From Cyanodermella asteris (lineage: Eukaryota; Ascomycota; Lecanoromycetes; Ostropales; Stictidaceae), in NCBI GenBank assembly GCA_900618795.1, contig UYJD01000009.1, positions 431,458 through 495,457 on the forward strand: DNA of 64,000 nt, read 5' to 3'. Shown piece after piece: positions 1-9,789 of this stretch. The notes below the pieces were generated by a model. It was not told the origin of the DNA and searched no databases. It was given only the letters and a program-made list of their open reading frames with translations. Every line of letters starts with the position of its first letter. Within the stretch, counting starts at the first letter, position 1. The translations under genes were made by a program, and so were the position numbers.

Positions 1-1178
1 GTGATTGCGGGCGGAGAGTATGCCGGGTTGCGCGACTGATCGAATGGTGGGATGACCTTGACTGGAACCTCGATGTTCATCTTCATGTGGTGGTTGCTCG
101 CCTCGTGTAGAAGCTCGACGTGTGCGTGGATGCTGTGCCAGTGTCGTGTGATGGCGCTGGTAAAGTCCGAGACGACGCGTGTTGGTGCGGCAAAGCTTGC
201 GAGACTCCAGTTGTGTGCAATCTCGACCGAAGTGCCGTCGAGGGGCATCAGGCTGCCAGCATCTCGGCCAAAGTGGGTGTAGGTCTTGCTGCCGAGCTCT
301 TCCTTGTGCGTGTGACCGATGGACTGGGGTGTGGGTCGGCTATGGGGAAACTAACAGACCACCTCGGTAAAGCTGTAGAGAGTGACCGTGATGGTTTTGA
401 GTCTAAAGATGGGGCTCAATGGGTCTGTCTCCTTTTCCCGGATCTGCTTGGCAGAAAACTTGATTGGGAATTTGTATGTTGGGGAAAGTTCTTCGGAAAT
501 ATGCAACCGGCCGTCGATGGCGATAGCTGGCGCATCCATGTGTGCGATGTGGCTCAATTTTTGCTTCAAGCTGAGCCTTGTGCCATTTGCGCGAAGGCTG
601 CTCCACTTTTCAAGCGGAAACTTGAATCGGAATGACTGCGGTTTCTTTGTAGGGGCCGAAGCAAAGTTGGCGATGGTGACTGGAAGCTCGGCGCGCTCGG
701 TCTTGTGACTTTTTCCCTCCTCCACAGTCGCTTCCAATTTGTATACAACATTGGCAGAGCTGTAAATGCTTTTCGATCCAGATTCCAAGCTTGGCGGAAG
801 CTTGTCCGGAACATATGGCGAAACAAAGCTTGTTGCGAGCTGATCCGACTTCTGAGGGGTGTATTCTTTCGGAATGGTGAAGCAGAATTTGTGGGTAAGC
901 TTCTGAGGCCGTACAGAGTACGGCCCTTTCATGAGTCTCTGCTTCGATCTTAAAACCGGCATCTTCTCCTCCACACCGGACCATCCTTCTGCGAAATGAG
1001 ATGCTGGCGTTACAGCGCTCTTGACATGGGTAATAATGTCTCCAACAAACTCGATCGACATGTCTTTTATCTCATTTGAAACCGAGCGAACGAGATACGT
1101 GACCGTGCCAGCGACCCGGTCGCCAGGCGCAAAGACATGGCTGTTGCCATCGTCGAGTGTTATGGTGATTGCTGACAT
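1..1178 (-). CDS. Arrestin-like (alpha-arrestin N-domain) protein, 3' end outside window
   Basis: The first exon runs from 1178 to about 360 and encodes an arrestin-fold N-terminal domain: it opens with MSAITITLDDGNSHVFAPGD, followed by the alternating beta-strand pattern of arrestin_N (the EFVGDIITH strand and a VVYKLEATV strand near residue 150). Fungal alpha-arrestins adapt plasma-membrane cargo to Rsp5-type ubiquitin ligases; that role here is inferred from the family. A second exon in the same sense lies at about 323 to 1 (reads HTHKEELGSKTYTHFG... and continues past the window edge). To keep frame, the joining intron would be 324-359, only 36 nt, with a weak GTCTGT donor; a longer intron or a frame error is possible. 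ATG 1184 is an alternative start two codons upstream. The family is fairly sure, the intron is not. Confidence 0.7.
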
Positions 1179-2317
1179 GAGCACGAGTAAAGAAGATAGT
1201 GAATCAAGTTGTGATAACGTCAGGTGGGCAACGATGTCTGATGTTTCGTGAGTGTCGCGTGCAAACGTATGGCAGCCGGGCCGTAGCCGTAGTGGCAGGG
1301 ATCATGCATATCAAATACAGCTTGACCAAGGGTCTTCTGCACACGTGAAGATACTTTTCGCAACACGAGGGATGGGCAAAGAAAAAGGTAAGTGACATCA
1401 CAGGGCTCGTGCCTTTAGCCGTTACTGTTTGGAGATCGTCAAGCTTTGTGCCGCTTCAGACAGGCGTAACCGCCAAGTCCTGAGGGCAAATCGCGGAACC
1501 GATACTGCGCCACTGGCCCTCAGCACCACTGATGCTGGGTATAGGGCACAGTCCAAGCAGATTTCTCATGCTTGAATTAAGCTCCATGCAGGGGAAAACA
1601 GTACAATGTGGGCACAGGACTGATGCAGACCCTCGAGCAGAGTTGGTTTATGGCGGGTCTGGCCGAAGTTGAACTGTCAATCCTGACCGCCAGAGAACTG
1701 CGAACAGAGCGTTCAACAGCGTGGAGCTGCCAGATAGAAACAGTACACGGTCGTCACATGACCCTCGTGACATTGTCCTTGCCAGATAAGATCGTCGAAG
1801 CAGAGGGACTTGATATCAGGTACGCGCTCGGTCGGGATCCTAGCGATGAAAGCCTGATTGCTGGATCGTACCCTGATCTTTGTCCGCTTTAGGGACCAGA
1901 GTATCAGTAGGCCCTTGCCGGGGCATGGCGATCTTAGCAATAGCCGGAGGAGGCTTGTTCGAGCTGTGGTAGAATTTCGACGACGCTGCCCGGCGAACAG
2001 ATCTGGCGAAGTCCAGACGTAGCCTGCCAAAGACGTAGTTTCTGGACAGCCATGTGTAGGATGTTGCAGGAAGCAGCAAACCCTCAGAAGCTGGAGGCTC
2101 ACTGTGCGGCGGCGGACTTGAGACTCCGAAGGCATCGACCGCTCACAACGAACACCTGGTTTGATGCACTCAATTCGAGCCCACATCACCCTTCAACTAC
2201 TGCCATACAACACTCAATCGCCTGAACATCGGTCATTTACATTTCGACTCGGCTGCGTAGCCTGTGGAACTCCTAGAAAGTCCCTACACTGCTTGAGATC
2301 GGCCCTCACCTGTCCCC
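1179..2317. other. Intergenic region between divergent genes
   Basis: Separates the divergent arrestin-like gene and YIP1. Short open frames here (for example 1608-1892 plus and 1713-2189 minus) show no domain, no consistent splice signals and atypical composition. It probably holds both promoters. No repeat or RNA gene was seen. Confidence 0.5.
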
Positions 2318-3317
2318 ATGTCCTACTCATACGACCCCAACGCCCAGCAGGGCGCCTACGGTGCACAAAACCTTCAGTTCTACCAATCGTCCTACGGTGC
2401 ACCGGTATCCGGACACACAACGCCAGCACAAGCACAATATGGCGGAAGCCCCTACGGCGGCGGGAACGCGAACCAGGCGTACGGGAACTTCGGCGGGCCG
2501 GCAGGATTTGGGGCGACGGGCGTGAGCGGACGCATGGGGGAGCAGGGCGGGCTGAGGATGGGCTGGCTAGCAGCGTTCGGGACAGAAGGGTATGACGGGG
2601 AGCCTCCGTTACTGGAAGAGCTAGGCGTGAACTTTGGGCACATCAAGGGCAAGGTGGGTTAGACCTCATTCAGAACAAACGGGGGCGGCCGAGTGCTCAA
2701 CTAACAATTGGCAGACGTTAACGGTATTGAATCCTTTCGCGCGAATCGACCAGCATATCATGGACGACAGCGACCTCTTTGGCCCGATCATCTTCTTTCT
2801 ACTGTTCGGCACGTTCCTACTACTTTCCGGCAAGGTGCATTTCGGATACATTTACGGGCTTGCGGCGATAGGCTCGGTCTCGTTACACGTCATTTTCAGC
2901 TTGATGTCCAATCCTCAGCTCGACACGGCAGTCACAGGATCGGGGATGAACTCGCCGCCATATAATCAGATCAACAGTATGGGTGGAATGGGCAACGATC
3001 CGGCAGACCACGCACAAAGCACGTTGACCTTCTGGCGCAGCTCCAGTGTGCTGGGCTACTGTTTGCTGCCTCTAGTGCTCATCAGCGTGCTTGGGGTGGT
3101 CTTGCCTATGGACACGGCGCTCGGATACATCATCACCAGCGTGGCTGTGGCCTGGTGCACATACAGCAGCAGTGGCATGTTCTGTGCGGTCGGTCGTATG
3201 AGCAGCATGAGGCCCTTGGTTGCGTACCCCCTTATGTTGTTCTACGTTGGCTTTGGCATCATGGGCATTTTCTCCAGCCGAGGAAGCGGTCAATTGGCTG
3301 CGAAGGCTGGCATCTAA
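2318..3317 (+). CDS. YIP1: Yip1 family Golgi/ER vesicle transport membrane protein
   Basis: Two exons, 2318-2653 and 2715-3317, with a phase-0 intron (donor GTGGGT, branch CTAAC at 2701, acceptor GCAG), giving 312 aa. The N-terminal 110 residues are a Gly/Tyr/Gln-rich cytosolic tail ending in EPPLLEELGVNFGHIKGK, the conserved Yip1 segment before the membrane domain. The C-terminal half carries about five hydrophobic helices: the first is IIFFLLFGTFLLLSGKVHFG, later ones contain YCLLPLVLISVLGVVLP and PLMLFYVGFGIMGIF. Yip1 binds Ypt1/Ypt31-type Rab GTPases and is needed for COPII vesicle formation and Golgi traffic. The 5' leader is C/T-rich, and the ATG sits in a TGTCCCCATGTCC context. Length and architecture match the family. 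Confidence 0.93.
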
Positions 3318-3514
3318 AGACAACACTACCAAAAAGCATAGAACCCCAATAAATATTGGAGCTTCCATTCCTATGAAGATTGTCCAGAGTGGGTATATCA
3401 AGCCTCTATTCTATGTATAGCATCAACCCTTGTGAATCGTTAGGCATCAGGAGTCCGACCCGGCTGCTTCAGGACTCTACCACCGCTCCAAGCCGCGCCG
3501 ATTCCATGTCATGA

Positions 3515-4336
3515 CTAGTCTTCTTCTCCCAATATCCGCGCCAGTAGCACGTAAATGAAGACCAACCCTCCAATTATCATGAACTTGTTCTTAGCGATGA
3601 AGCCCTGTCCCGCCTGCCTTGCAGCTTGGCCTGTCTGCATGGCCTCTCCAATGCCAGACGTCGCCCCAGCCAACTGCCTCCGCAAAGCTGCCGTCTGCGG
3701 CGAGCAGTCCTGCTCCGACTCAACCACGACTTTGCCAGTCCGCGTATCGATCTTGTTCTCGCGTATCCACTTCCAGTTCTCCTCGTCGACCTCCTGCCAC
3801 TCCGCTCGGAACTTGTACCCACCATCGCCCGACCCAATCGCCCCTATGCCCTTAGCCGAAGGATTGACACCAGCTGCGATCCGCCCATGTGAGCCTCCTC
3901 CCGTACTATTCCACCATCTTGACCTGATCGCATGCCACTTTCGTTCCGATTCTGTCGCATTGACACTCCCCGTCGTCATCTCGTCGCCGGTCATGAACGA
4001 CTGCACGCCCAACAATATCGTGCTGACTTCCCACGCCGGATTGAACGACTTTGGGTGGAAGTCTGAGATGGAGAGACACAGGCGCGTTGAGGGCTGAAAG
4101 CGGCCAGACGGCGTGTGCATGCGGATGGCGGGCGGTGCGAAGGGATATTCGGGCGGGAAGACGAGAGAACCCCAGTACTGGCCGCCGGCGTAGGGTGTGT
4201 CCGGTGGTCCTGTCAGGATGTAATGCCATTCGAGGATGTTGTGTTCGGAGGGGTGGGCGCTGATGTATGGCGGTGGGTTCTCGGAGATGTTCTTGTATTC
4301 GCGGACGAGCCGCTTATGTGAGGCTTTGGAGGCCAT
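3515..4336 (-). CDS. UBC6: Tail-anchored ER ubiquitin-conjugating enzyme E2 (Ubc6)
   Basis: A single exon of 273 aa. The UBC fold occupies about residues 1-150. The catalytic cysteine is C87 in STRLCLSISDFHPKSFNPAW, the same position as in yeast Ubc6, and the HPKSFNPAW segment is typical of the Ubc6/UBE2J class. The C-terminus has a single membrane anchor (about 250-268, NKFMIIGGLVFIYVLLARIL) and a short acidic end GEED, so the enzyme should face the cytosol from the ER membrane. Known role: ubiquitylation in ER-associated degradation with Doa10. The Gly-rich linker after the fold is not conserved. It lies tail to tail with YIP1, 198 bp apart. A possible spliced upstream exon is described at 4487-4798. 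Confidence 0.95.
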   Translation of the reverse strand: MASKASHKRLVREYKNISENPPPYISAHPSEHNILEWHYILTGPPDTPYAGGQYWGSLVFPPEYPFAPPAIRMHTPSGRFQPSTRLCLSISDFHPKSFNPAWEVSTILLGVQSFMTGDEMTTGSVNATESERKWHAIRSRWWNSTGGGSHGRIAAGVNPSAKGIGAIGSGDGGYKFRAEWQEVDEENWKWIRENKIDTRTGKVVVESEQDCSPQTAALRRQLAGATSGIGEAMQTGQAARQAGQGFIAKNKFMIIGGLVFIYVLLARILGEED

Positions 4337-4486
4337 GATGGTTTGTCTGTCGGTTCAATATGAGGAGTAAGCGGTGTTGGAAGGAAGCGCTGCCGGCGGA
4401 CGTAGAGGGATGGTTTGGAAGAGCAGGCGAGCATGAAGGGTAGAGATGGTGATGATCGCCGAATGGTCTCGTGAGGACGCAATGCG

Positions 4487-4798
4487 TTACGCAGATGTGC
4501 GAAGGTGTGCTTGGAGGAACTGGATAGAACGTGACGAGGCTGGAAGAAGAAGACTTTTCTCGCTCGATGGAAGAGATCCGCTGTGTCTGTGTGTGTTCTG
4601 TGGTGTGAGATGTTGTCGCAAAGTGACCTGCCGAACCCACGATCTGTGAGGATGGCCGGGCTTGGATCGCTCGCTTACCTTATCGCAAGTGTCTTGGTTG
4701 GTGGCGTCACGGTCAAACGTAGGAACGTCGACCTCAACCACCTGCGGTGCCGCAAACACCACGAAAGACATGACACTGTATCCTCCCGAAACAGTCAC
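4487..4798 (-). CDS. Candidate small spliced ORF or spliced upstream leader of UBC6
   Basis: On the minus strand a TATA-like stretch (about 4862-4872) is followed about 65 nt later by an ATG at 4798. The reading frame MTVSGGYSVMSFVVFAAPQV... runs 40 codons to a clean GTAAGC donor (exon to 4679). A 51-nt intron ends in GGCAG, and the second exon 4627-4487 stays in frame to a stop, giving 86 aa. The 5' half looks coding; the 3' half is Ser/His/Thr-rich and less convincing. It ends 150 bp before the UBC6 ATG on the same strand, so it could be a small separate gene or an upstream ORF in a spliced UBC6 leader. No family recognised. Confidence 0.3.
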   Translation of the reverse strand: MTVSGGYSVMSFVVFAAPQVVEVDVPTFDRDATNQDTCDKVSERSKPGHPHRSWVRQVTLRQHLTPQNTHRHSGSLPSSEKSLLLPASSRSIQFLQAHLRTSA

Positions 4799-4861
4799 TC
4801 TAACTGCATAGAGCGAGCTGCCTTTCAGAAGATTGCGACTGGACGAGGAGATGGAATCCAG

Positions 4862-4872
4862 TTTTATATAAA
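4862..4872 (-). promoter_or_regulatory. TATA-like element
   Basis: The minus strand reads TTTATATAAAA, about 65 nt before the ATG at 4798. It would serve the small spliced ORF or a long UBC6 leader. Position and sequence only. Confidence 0.35.
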
Positions 4873-5842
4873 TGTTTTGCAGTCAGCGTATGGCCACCAC
4901 AGCAGTACCTGGACAATGACGAATTAACTCTTTGTCTGTGAGAGGTACTTATGTATCAACTCGCATTGCGACGGCTTTACAGCAGCAGACTGTATTTGCT
5001 ATGGCTGTGAAGCCTGTGGTCGCGTCAGAGTAAAGCAGTTGGCATCGTTGACAGGCGACACTCGTTGTTATTCCCTGAGCCTACAAGGCGTCGTCTAAAT
5101 GGAGCGTCTAAATTCCGATAGTGAGGACCATATTATAGCGCCTCGAGACACATTTCGGTTTCTATTCCGACTTGACGACAGCGACTTGCTCATGTTAAGC
5201 ACAGCGGTGCAAGTGCGTACCGACAGCGGCCAGTTCGCAGAGGAAGCGAAGAAAGCCGTGGTTGCTCATCATTGGTGCCTTACACGACTGAGCTACGAAA
5301 ACTATTAGTCACGAAGGATGCTGGTAAGTCCATGATGAACTGTGATTCAAGGTAAACCACAACGCAGCACAGTGGCAGTTTCCCCAATCACTGCCACTGC
5401 TAACTTGAGTACTTGTCTTTTGATTTCGCGCCGGGAGCAGGCTTTTGATTCTTCCGCAAAGACATGCTTCGAATCTACCCTTCGTTCTGACGCAGCCGAT
5501 ACGAATTGTTGGCTTGTCTGGATTATCAGGTTTGTGTTCCTCATCACAATCAGCCGGTACTTCCATCGAGCATTGCCACAACTACAACACCAGTCCGCGT
5601 AAGGTTCCAAGAAAAGGTTGTCCTTTCTTAGCAAGATACGCCTTCTCGCACAAGCTACAGCGCCACCGTCCTGACATTTTCAGCTCGAATATACAAAGTG
5701 CGACTGGACATGTCGACCAGAGCACAAACACCAGACTGAAACTGGCTCCAAGCGAGACACGACAAGCCAGAGAGTAACACGCTCCTAGCGAACTGCGATT
5801 CCCGAGTACATCATCGTCCTCAAATATCCAGGCGCCAAGGAC
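4873..5842. other. Gene-poor intergenic stretch
   Basis: Short overlapping ORFs on both strands (5099-5308, 5309-5634 and others) have no recognisable domain or splice structure. It presumably contains the promoter of the downstream 345-aa gene. Nothing else seen. Confidence 0.4.
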
Positions 5843-6880
5843 ATGGCCCCCAGAAAAAAGAAAGAAGCCCTCATCCCTGGTGACAAGACGTTGCCAGAGT
5901 GGTGCCACTACGTAAAAAATAAAGCGAGGCCAACTTCTCTACTCAGAGTCACCACAAGGAGCAAGGACGACTACCTCACTACAGAGCGATGGAGCTTTCA
6001 ACAGGTAATAGACCATTATGAACGCGGAAAGTTAGCCTTCCCCTTCTTTGCATACGTCCCAACAGACTGGCTGCCGCTTGAGGCGGACGAGATCTTCAGC
6101 CTCCCGTCGTTCGACAGGAACGGTTACAACACGCTGAGAGTAAGGCGCCCGGGCTCGCAAGGCTATCGAATGATGGCTAATGCCAATGGGATCAGCGGTC
6201 TTCACTTCTGCCCCTTCGAGCAATTCTTTCTCGTGGAAGATGGCAGCGTGAGCATCCGGCAATACCATTACGGGAACGACTTCCTGCTGCTTGTCAGGAC
6301 AAATAAATGCGCGCCGATATCCTCGTTCGCTCCTTTCTTGAAAGAGCAATCATACACTGACTACTTCATTTTCCGCAAAGGGGACTGGGCCTGCATACCT
6401 CAAGGCTGCCTGTTCTCCTTTGTCGCGCATAAACCGTTGCTGATGTCTATTCGAAACATCCCACTGAAGCCGGGTACAATACCGCGTGCTGAGATCAAAT
6501 TGATGCGAAGCAAACTGCCGACCAAAGATCCGATCGGCTTTGTTTATGGTCCAAGGGGTCCGTCTACACGTGGTCCCAAGGTTGTTTTCTTAGATATCCC
6601 ATTCTTTCGCCAGTCGCTGGCCCCGGATGAAACGGAGGTCGAGGGACCGTACCGACTTCCGTTACAGTCAGCCACGGCTCGTGGCGGTGGACCCAACTCT
6701 GTCGACCCGGCACGGAGAATAGATCAGACGTCTGTCAAATTGAAGCAACTTGAGCGCAAAACTGCTCTCCACGGAACGGATGTCCCACCCGCGGCAAACC
6801 TGAAGCAGGAGGAAGGAAAGGAGCCGGTGCCGGATTGGGATGAGGCATTGTGGCAGATGAATGCTCATGAGCGAGAATGA
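5843..6880 (+). CDS. Conserved-looking hypothetical protein, 345 aa
   Basis: A single uninterrupted exon. The start MAPRKKKEALIPGDKTLPEW is basic and lies in a good context (GACATGGCCCCC). The middle (about 45-235) is a dense run of short hydrophobic strands, for example FEQFFLVEDGSVSIRQYHYG, DFLLLVRTN and GDWACIPQGCLFSFVAHKP. This resembles a beta-barrel such as a cupin, but I see no cupin metal-binding HxH...E...H set, so this is only an impression. The C-terminal 80 residues are charged and probably disordered. No signal peptide or membrane helix. It stands alone, with about 400 bp to the next gene. No family recognised; coding status is well supported by length and composition. Confidence 0.7.
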   Translation: MAPRKKKEALIPGDKTLPEWCHYVKNKARPTSLLRVTTRSKDDYLTTERWSFQQVIDHYERGKLAFPFFAYVPTDWLPLEADEIFSLPSFDRNGYNTLRVRRPGSQGYRMMANANGISGLHFCPFEQFFLVEDGSVSIRQYHYGNDFLLLVRTNKCAPISSFAPFLKEQSYTDYFIFRKGDWACIPQGCLFSFVAHKPLLMSIRNIPLKPGTIPRAEIKLMRSKLPTKDPIGFVYGPRGPSTRGPKVVFLDIPFFRQSLAPDETEVEGPYRLPLQSATARGGGPNSVDPARRIDQTSVKLKQLERKTALHGTDVPPAANLKQEEGKEPVPDWDEALWQMNAHERE

Positions 6881-7296
6881 GGGCAACAATAAAGAGGTGT
6901 GTAATTAGGAATGGTTTGTAAAACAAAGCATGCGAGTATGAGGAGTGTTTACGTGGTATGACACCCTGGAATGCCTGGAAAGGATGTACAAGTTACCAAA
7001 TTAATTCTTACACCGACACTGAGTTTCGGTTGTTGATCATCACAAGGCAAACAGTGTCCGAGTGCACACTTTCGCAAAGAGCTGGTGTCAGACTCAGCAA
7101 AGCTCTTGGCTCGGCCTCCGGCAGAGCAGCCTGATTGTTTGGCCGTCGAGTCGAATCAGTGGGAAAGGCCATCATCAACCTAAACCACCACTGCCACATC
7201 ATACCACGCCGCGAAAGGCAACCTGTACTACAGACACAAGTGACGCGAAAACGGACGGGGCAAAATATAGTATTCCTGCACACACAAATGTGAGTT
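6881..7296. other. Convergent intergenic region
   Basis: Lies between the 3' ends of the hypothetical gene and the GNAT gene and probably holds both 3' UTRs and polyadenylation signals. Nothing further seen. Confidence 0.45.
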
Positions 7297-8113
7297 TCAT
7301 TCAATAGGAATGGTCGGACCCTGTTGCCATGGCTTCTTTCGTTCACCCGGCTCGACCTTGCCATACTTTGGTCGCCACATTGCGTAGAATGGATAAGGTC
7401 CAAATTCATGATGCCATCGCTTCCAGTCCTCAGACTTCCCGGCGGGGATGAACGATCCAACTTTCATCACGACCTGGTAGCCGATTTTTTCGTAGACCGG
7501 ACGACCATGATCGGATGTCTCGACGAATCCCTCCAGGCCCCTTTCATCGAGCTCCTTTGCATGAAGCGACATTAACAGACTCCCGACCCCTTTGCCCCGA
7601 TGCTTTGGATCGACGACGAAGTTGAGCATAGCTGGTATATGGTCAGAATTGAAGATCCTCGTTGGATGATTGTTCAGACTCACTTCCATGCGGGCGCTGC
7701 ATCCAGATGCTCCTCGGCGTAAAGCACTGCTGCATCATCTCCTGACAAAACTCCCTGACCTCCTCCCCTTCCGGCCACCAATACATGTCCAATTTCGGAC
7801 AGCCGTTGGGGAACGGACTGGCAGACAGCCAGTCCAGGCGAATTCCGCCGACAATATCCCCGCTCTCATCATGCCTGGCGTAGACGTAGCGCTGTGGCGG
7901 CTTCTCCATCTGTTGCAACTTCTCGATTTCGCCCCACAGTCGGTCCTTGGACGCTGCTATCGCCTTTTGCTTTGCTTCGGCGGTGTACCCGAAGATGGGC
8001 AGTGCGATGCGGATCTGCGGACAGTACGGCTCCCACCATGCCTTCCAACAGACGTCCATGAATCGATCGAGCTCGCCGCGAGTCTCGAGGTTGTGGAGTG
8101 AATAACCGGCCAT
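7297..8113 (-). CDS. GNAT-family N-acetyltransferase
   Basis: Two exons, 8113-7684 and 7631-7297, joined by a 52-nt phase-1 intron (donor GTGAGT, acceptor ACCAG), giving 254 aa. The C-terminal half has the acetyl-CoA binding motif A, NFVVDPKHRGKGVGSLLMSL (R/Q-x-x-G-x-G/A form: HRGKGVG), followed by a second GNAT helix and ETSDHGRPVYEKIGYQV, the usual motif B region. The N-terminal half, with MYWWPEGEEVREFCQEM, matches the fungal GNAT class that acts on small molecules. Substrate unknown; no targeting signal. The intron interrupts the fold just before motif A, and the joined frame restores a continuous strand, which supports the model. Start chosen at the first in-frame ATG, MAGYSLHNLETRGELD. 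Confidence 0.88.
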
Positions 8114-9789
8114 GGCTGGCCGCTAAGCAGGTCGTGTCTAACTCAAGAGAAGGGAAGAATACCGCCACGAAGCTTTGACAGCAAGTCTTGATGAGACTCT
8201 TTCAGACTTTATATGAGAAGGGACCCGGGCATACCCACCTTGCATTAAGAGATACCTTCCTGATGTGATGTTCGCGACTGCGTCTCAGCATAGAAACGCG
8301 GGATCGACAGACGAGTGACCGTGGGCTCTCAGCTGAATGACCTCGAAACCTTGGTCGCTACACTGCGTAGAGGTAATGCTGATGGCCGCATGAAGTTGGC
8401 CAGGTGGGTAGGCACTAGACTCAAATAGGCGACGATGGTCATGGAATTGCCAACCAAGGCGGGAGGAAAGAAGTCGCCGCCGGTGTTCCATTCATACTAG
8501 CTGAGCGCACTGCTATGTAAACGCTTAATTAACTTAAATACCCACACAAGTATCCAGCTGAACAGCTTGCTAAAGACTCAGCCAAAGTCCCCAGCCATGT
8601 ACCCAGATAAGGACCAAGCTAGGTAGCTACATAAGTACCCACTCAGCTGAAACTCAAGCTGACAACTCATCTGCCCCTCGCCGGCGCGACACGGGCCACA
8701 GGGCGAGCACGGAGCAGACAAGCATATTGTTTTCCAACTCTTCCTCAAAAGACGGTTCTATATCGAGAACAACACATTCGACAGCGGAATAACCAAGACG
8801 GCTGTGTGAGACGAGACTCATCAGTGAAGTTGCGAGCTGACCGAGCAATCTTGCCGACTACTGTTCATTTGTCCATCGGTAAACCTAACGAGGTATATCA
8901 AACCTCCTCAAGGACAGAGTTTCGTCCGGCCTGCTGCACATTCTGACCAGTGTCTGCCGAAGAGCGGTCACGTAACCCGTGACCTATGCTCAGCCCAAAG
9001 CCAGCCCGCGAAGGAAGCCTTTTTTTTATTCCCCTCTGCTGTCGAGAGATCTGTTCTCACCGCGGTAGATATGACTCTGCCGGGTTTGCTCATCTCGACC
9101 GGCCGCAGCTTTGACTTGCTGAAGCACTGACTGACAGTCTTCGAACATCAGCCAGCTTTCCTTGATGGGCGGCTCTCCTGGTCCGGTCTGCCAAATACCT
9201 TGTATGCCTTTTTTTGTCTCCTGAAGGAAGCTCGAAAAGCTCTTGCATGGCCGAAAGTGTGGCAGACACTGGCCTGTAAGCATGATCTTTGCGACGCGCT
9301 AAGTCGAGCTGAACACGCTGATTCTTGTCTCATTGCTTCAGGGGCATGAGTATATTGCACAGGCGGACGCAGCAGTCAATATGAAGCCATGAACTGAGAG
9401 AATCATTCACTGCTCACTTACTGTATGAATGATAATTGTAGCCTCTTCATTGCTCATGGTACGTGCTGGCGATGGATCCAATCATGCTTAAGCCCAGGTC
9501 ATGACCCTCCAGAACTAACTTGCGATCTCTCGCTTCAACAGCGTCGAGGTGCTCTGCGGGTCGTCACCAATGACACACCCCAATTCGATGCACGAGTATC
9601 TTCTCACGTGAAATGAGTTTTATCTTGACTCTGCAGTATACAAAGGAATCTTTTCTCTTTCACAGTGGTTGCTTTACCTGAAGTTGCTCGAACCCCATGT
9701 CGGGCACTTTGGTCAACGCCTTGTATCTTGGCATTAATCCAAGTTGGGCTAACCTCCGAGGTCTAAACGTCTGCCACAATATCAAATCC
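8114..9789. other. Gene-free stretch
   Basis: About 1.7 kb with no supportable gene. Composition is mixed, with an A/T-richer patch near 8515-8560 and repeated short words (TACCCA, CAGCTGAA) at 8560-8665. A run of eight T occurs at 9021-9028. Minus-strand ORFs 9026-9283 and 9148-9360 have no recognisable features. May include the upstream region of the broken oxidase gene. Confidence 0.4.

Noticed and set aside
120-635. 171-codon plus-strand frame at the window start
   Set aside because: Antisense to the arrestin-like gene, whose minus-strand reading has a recognisable fold.
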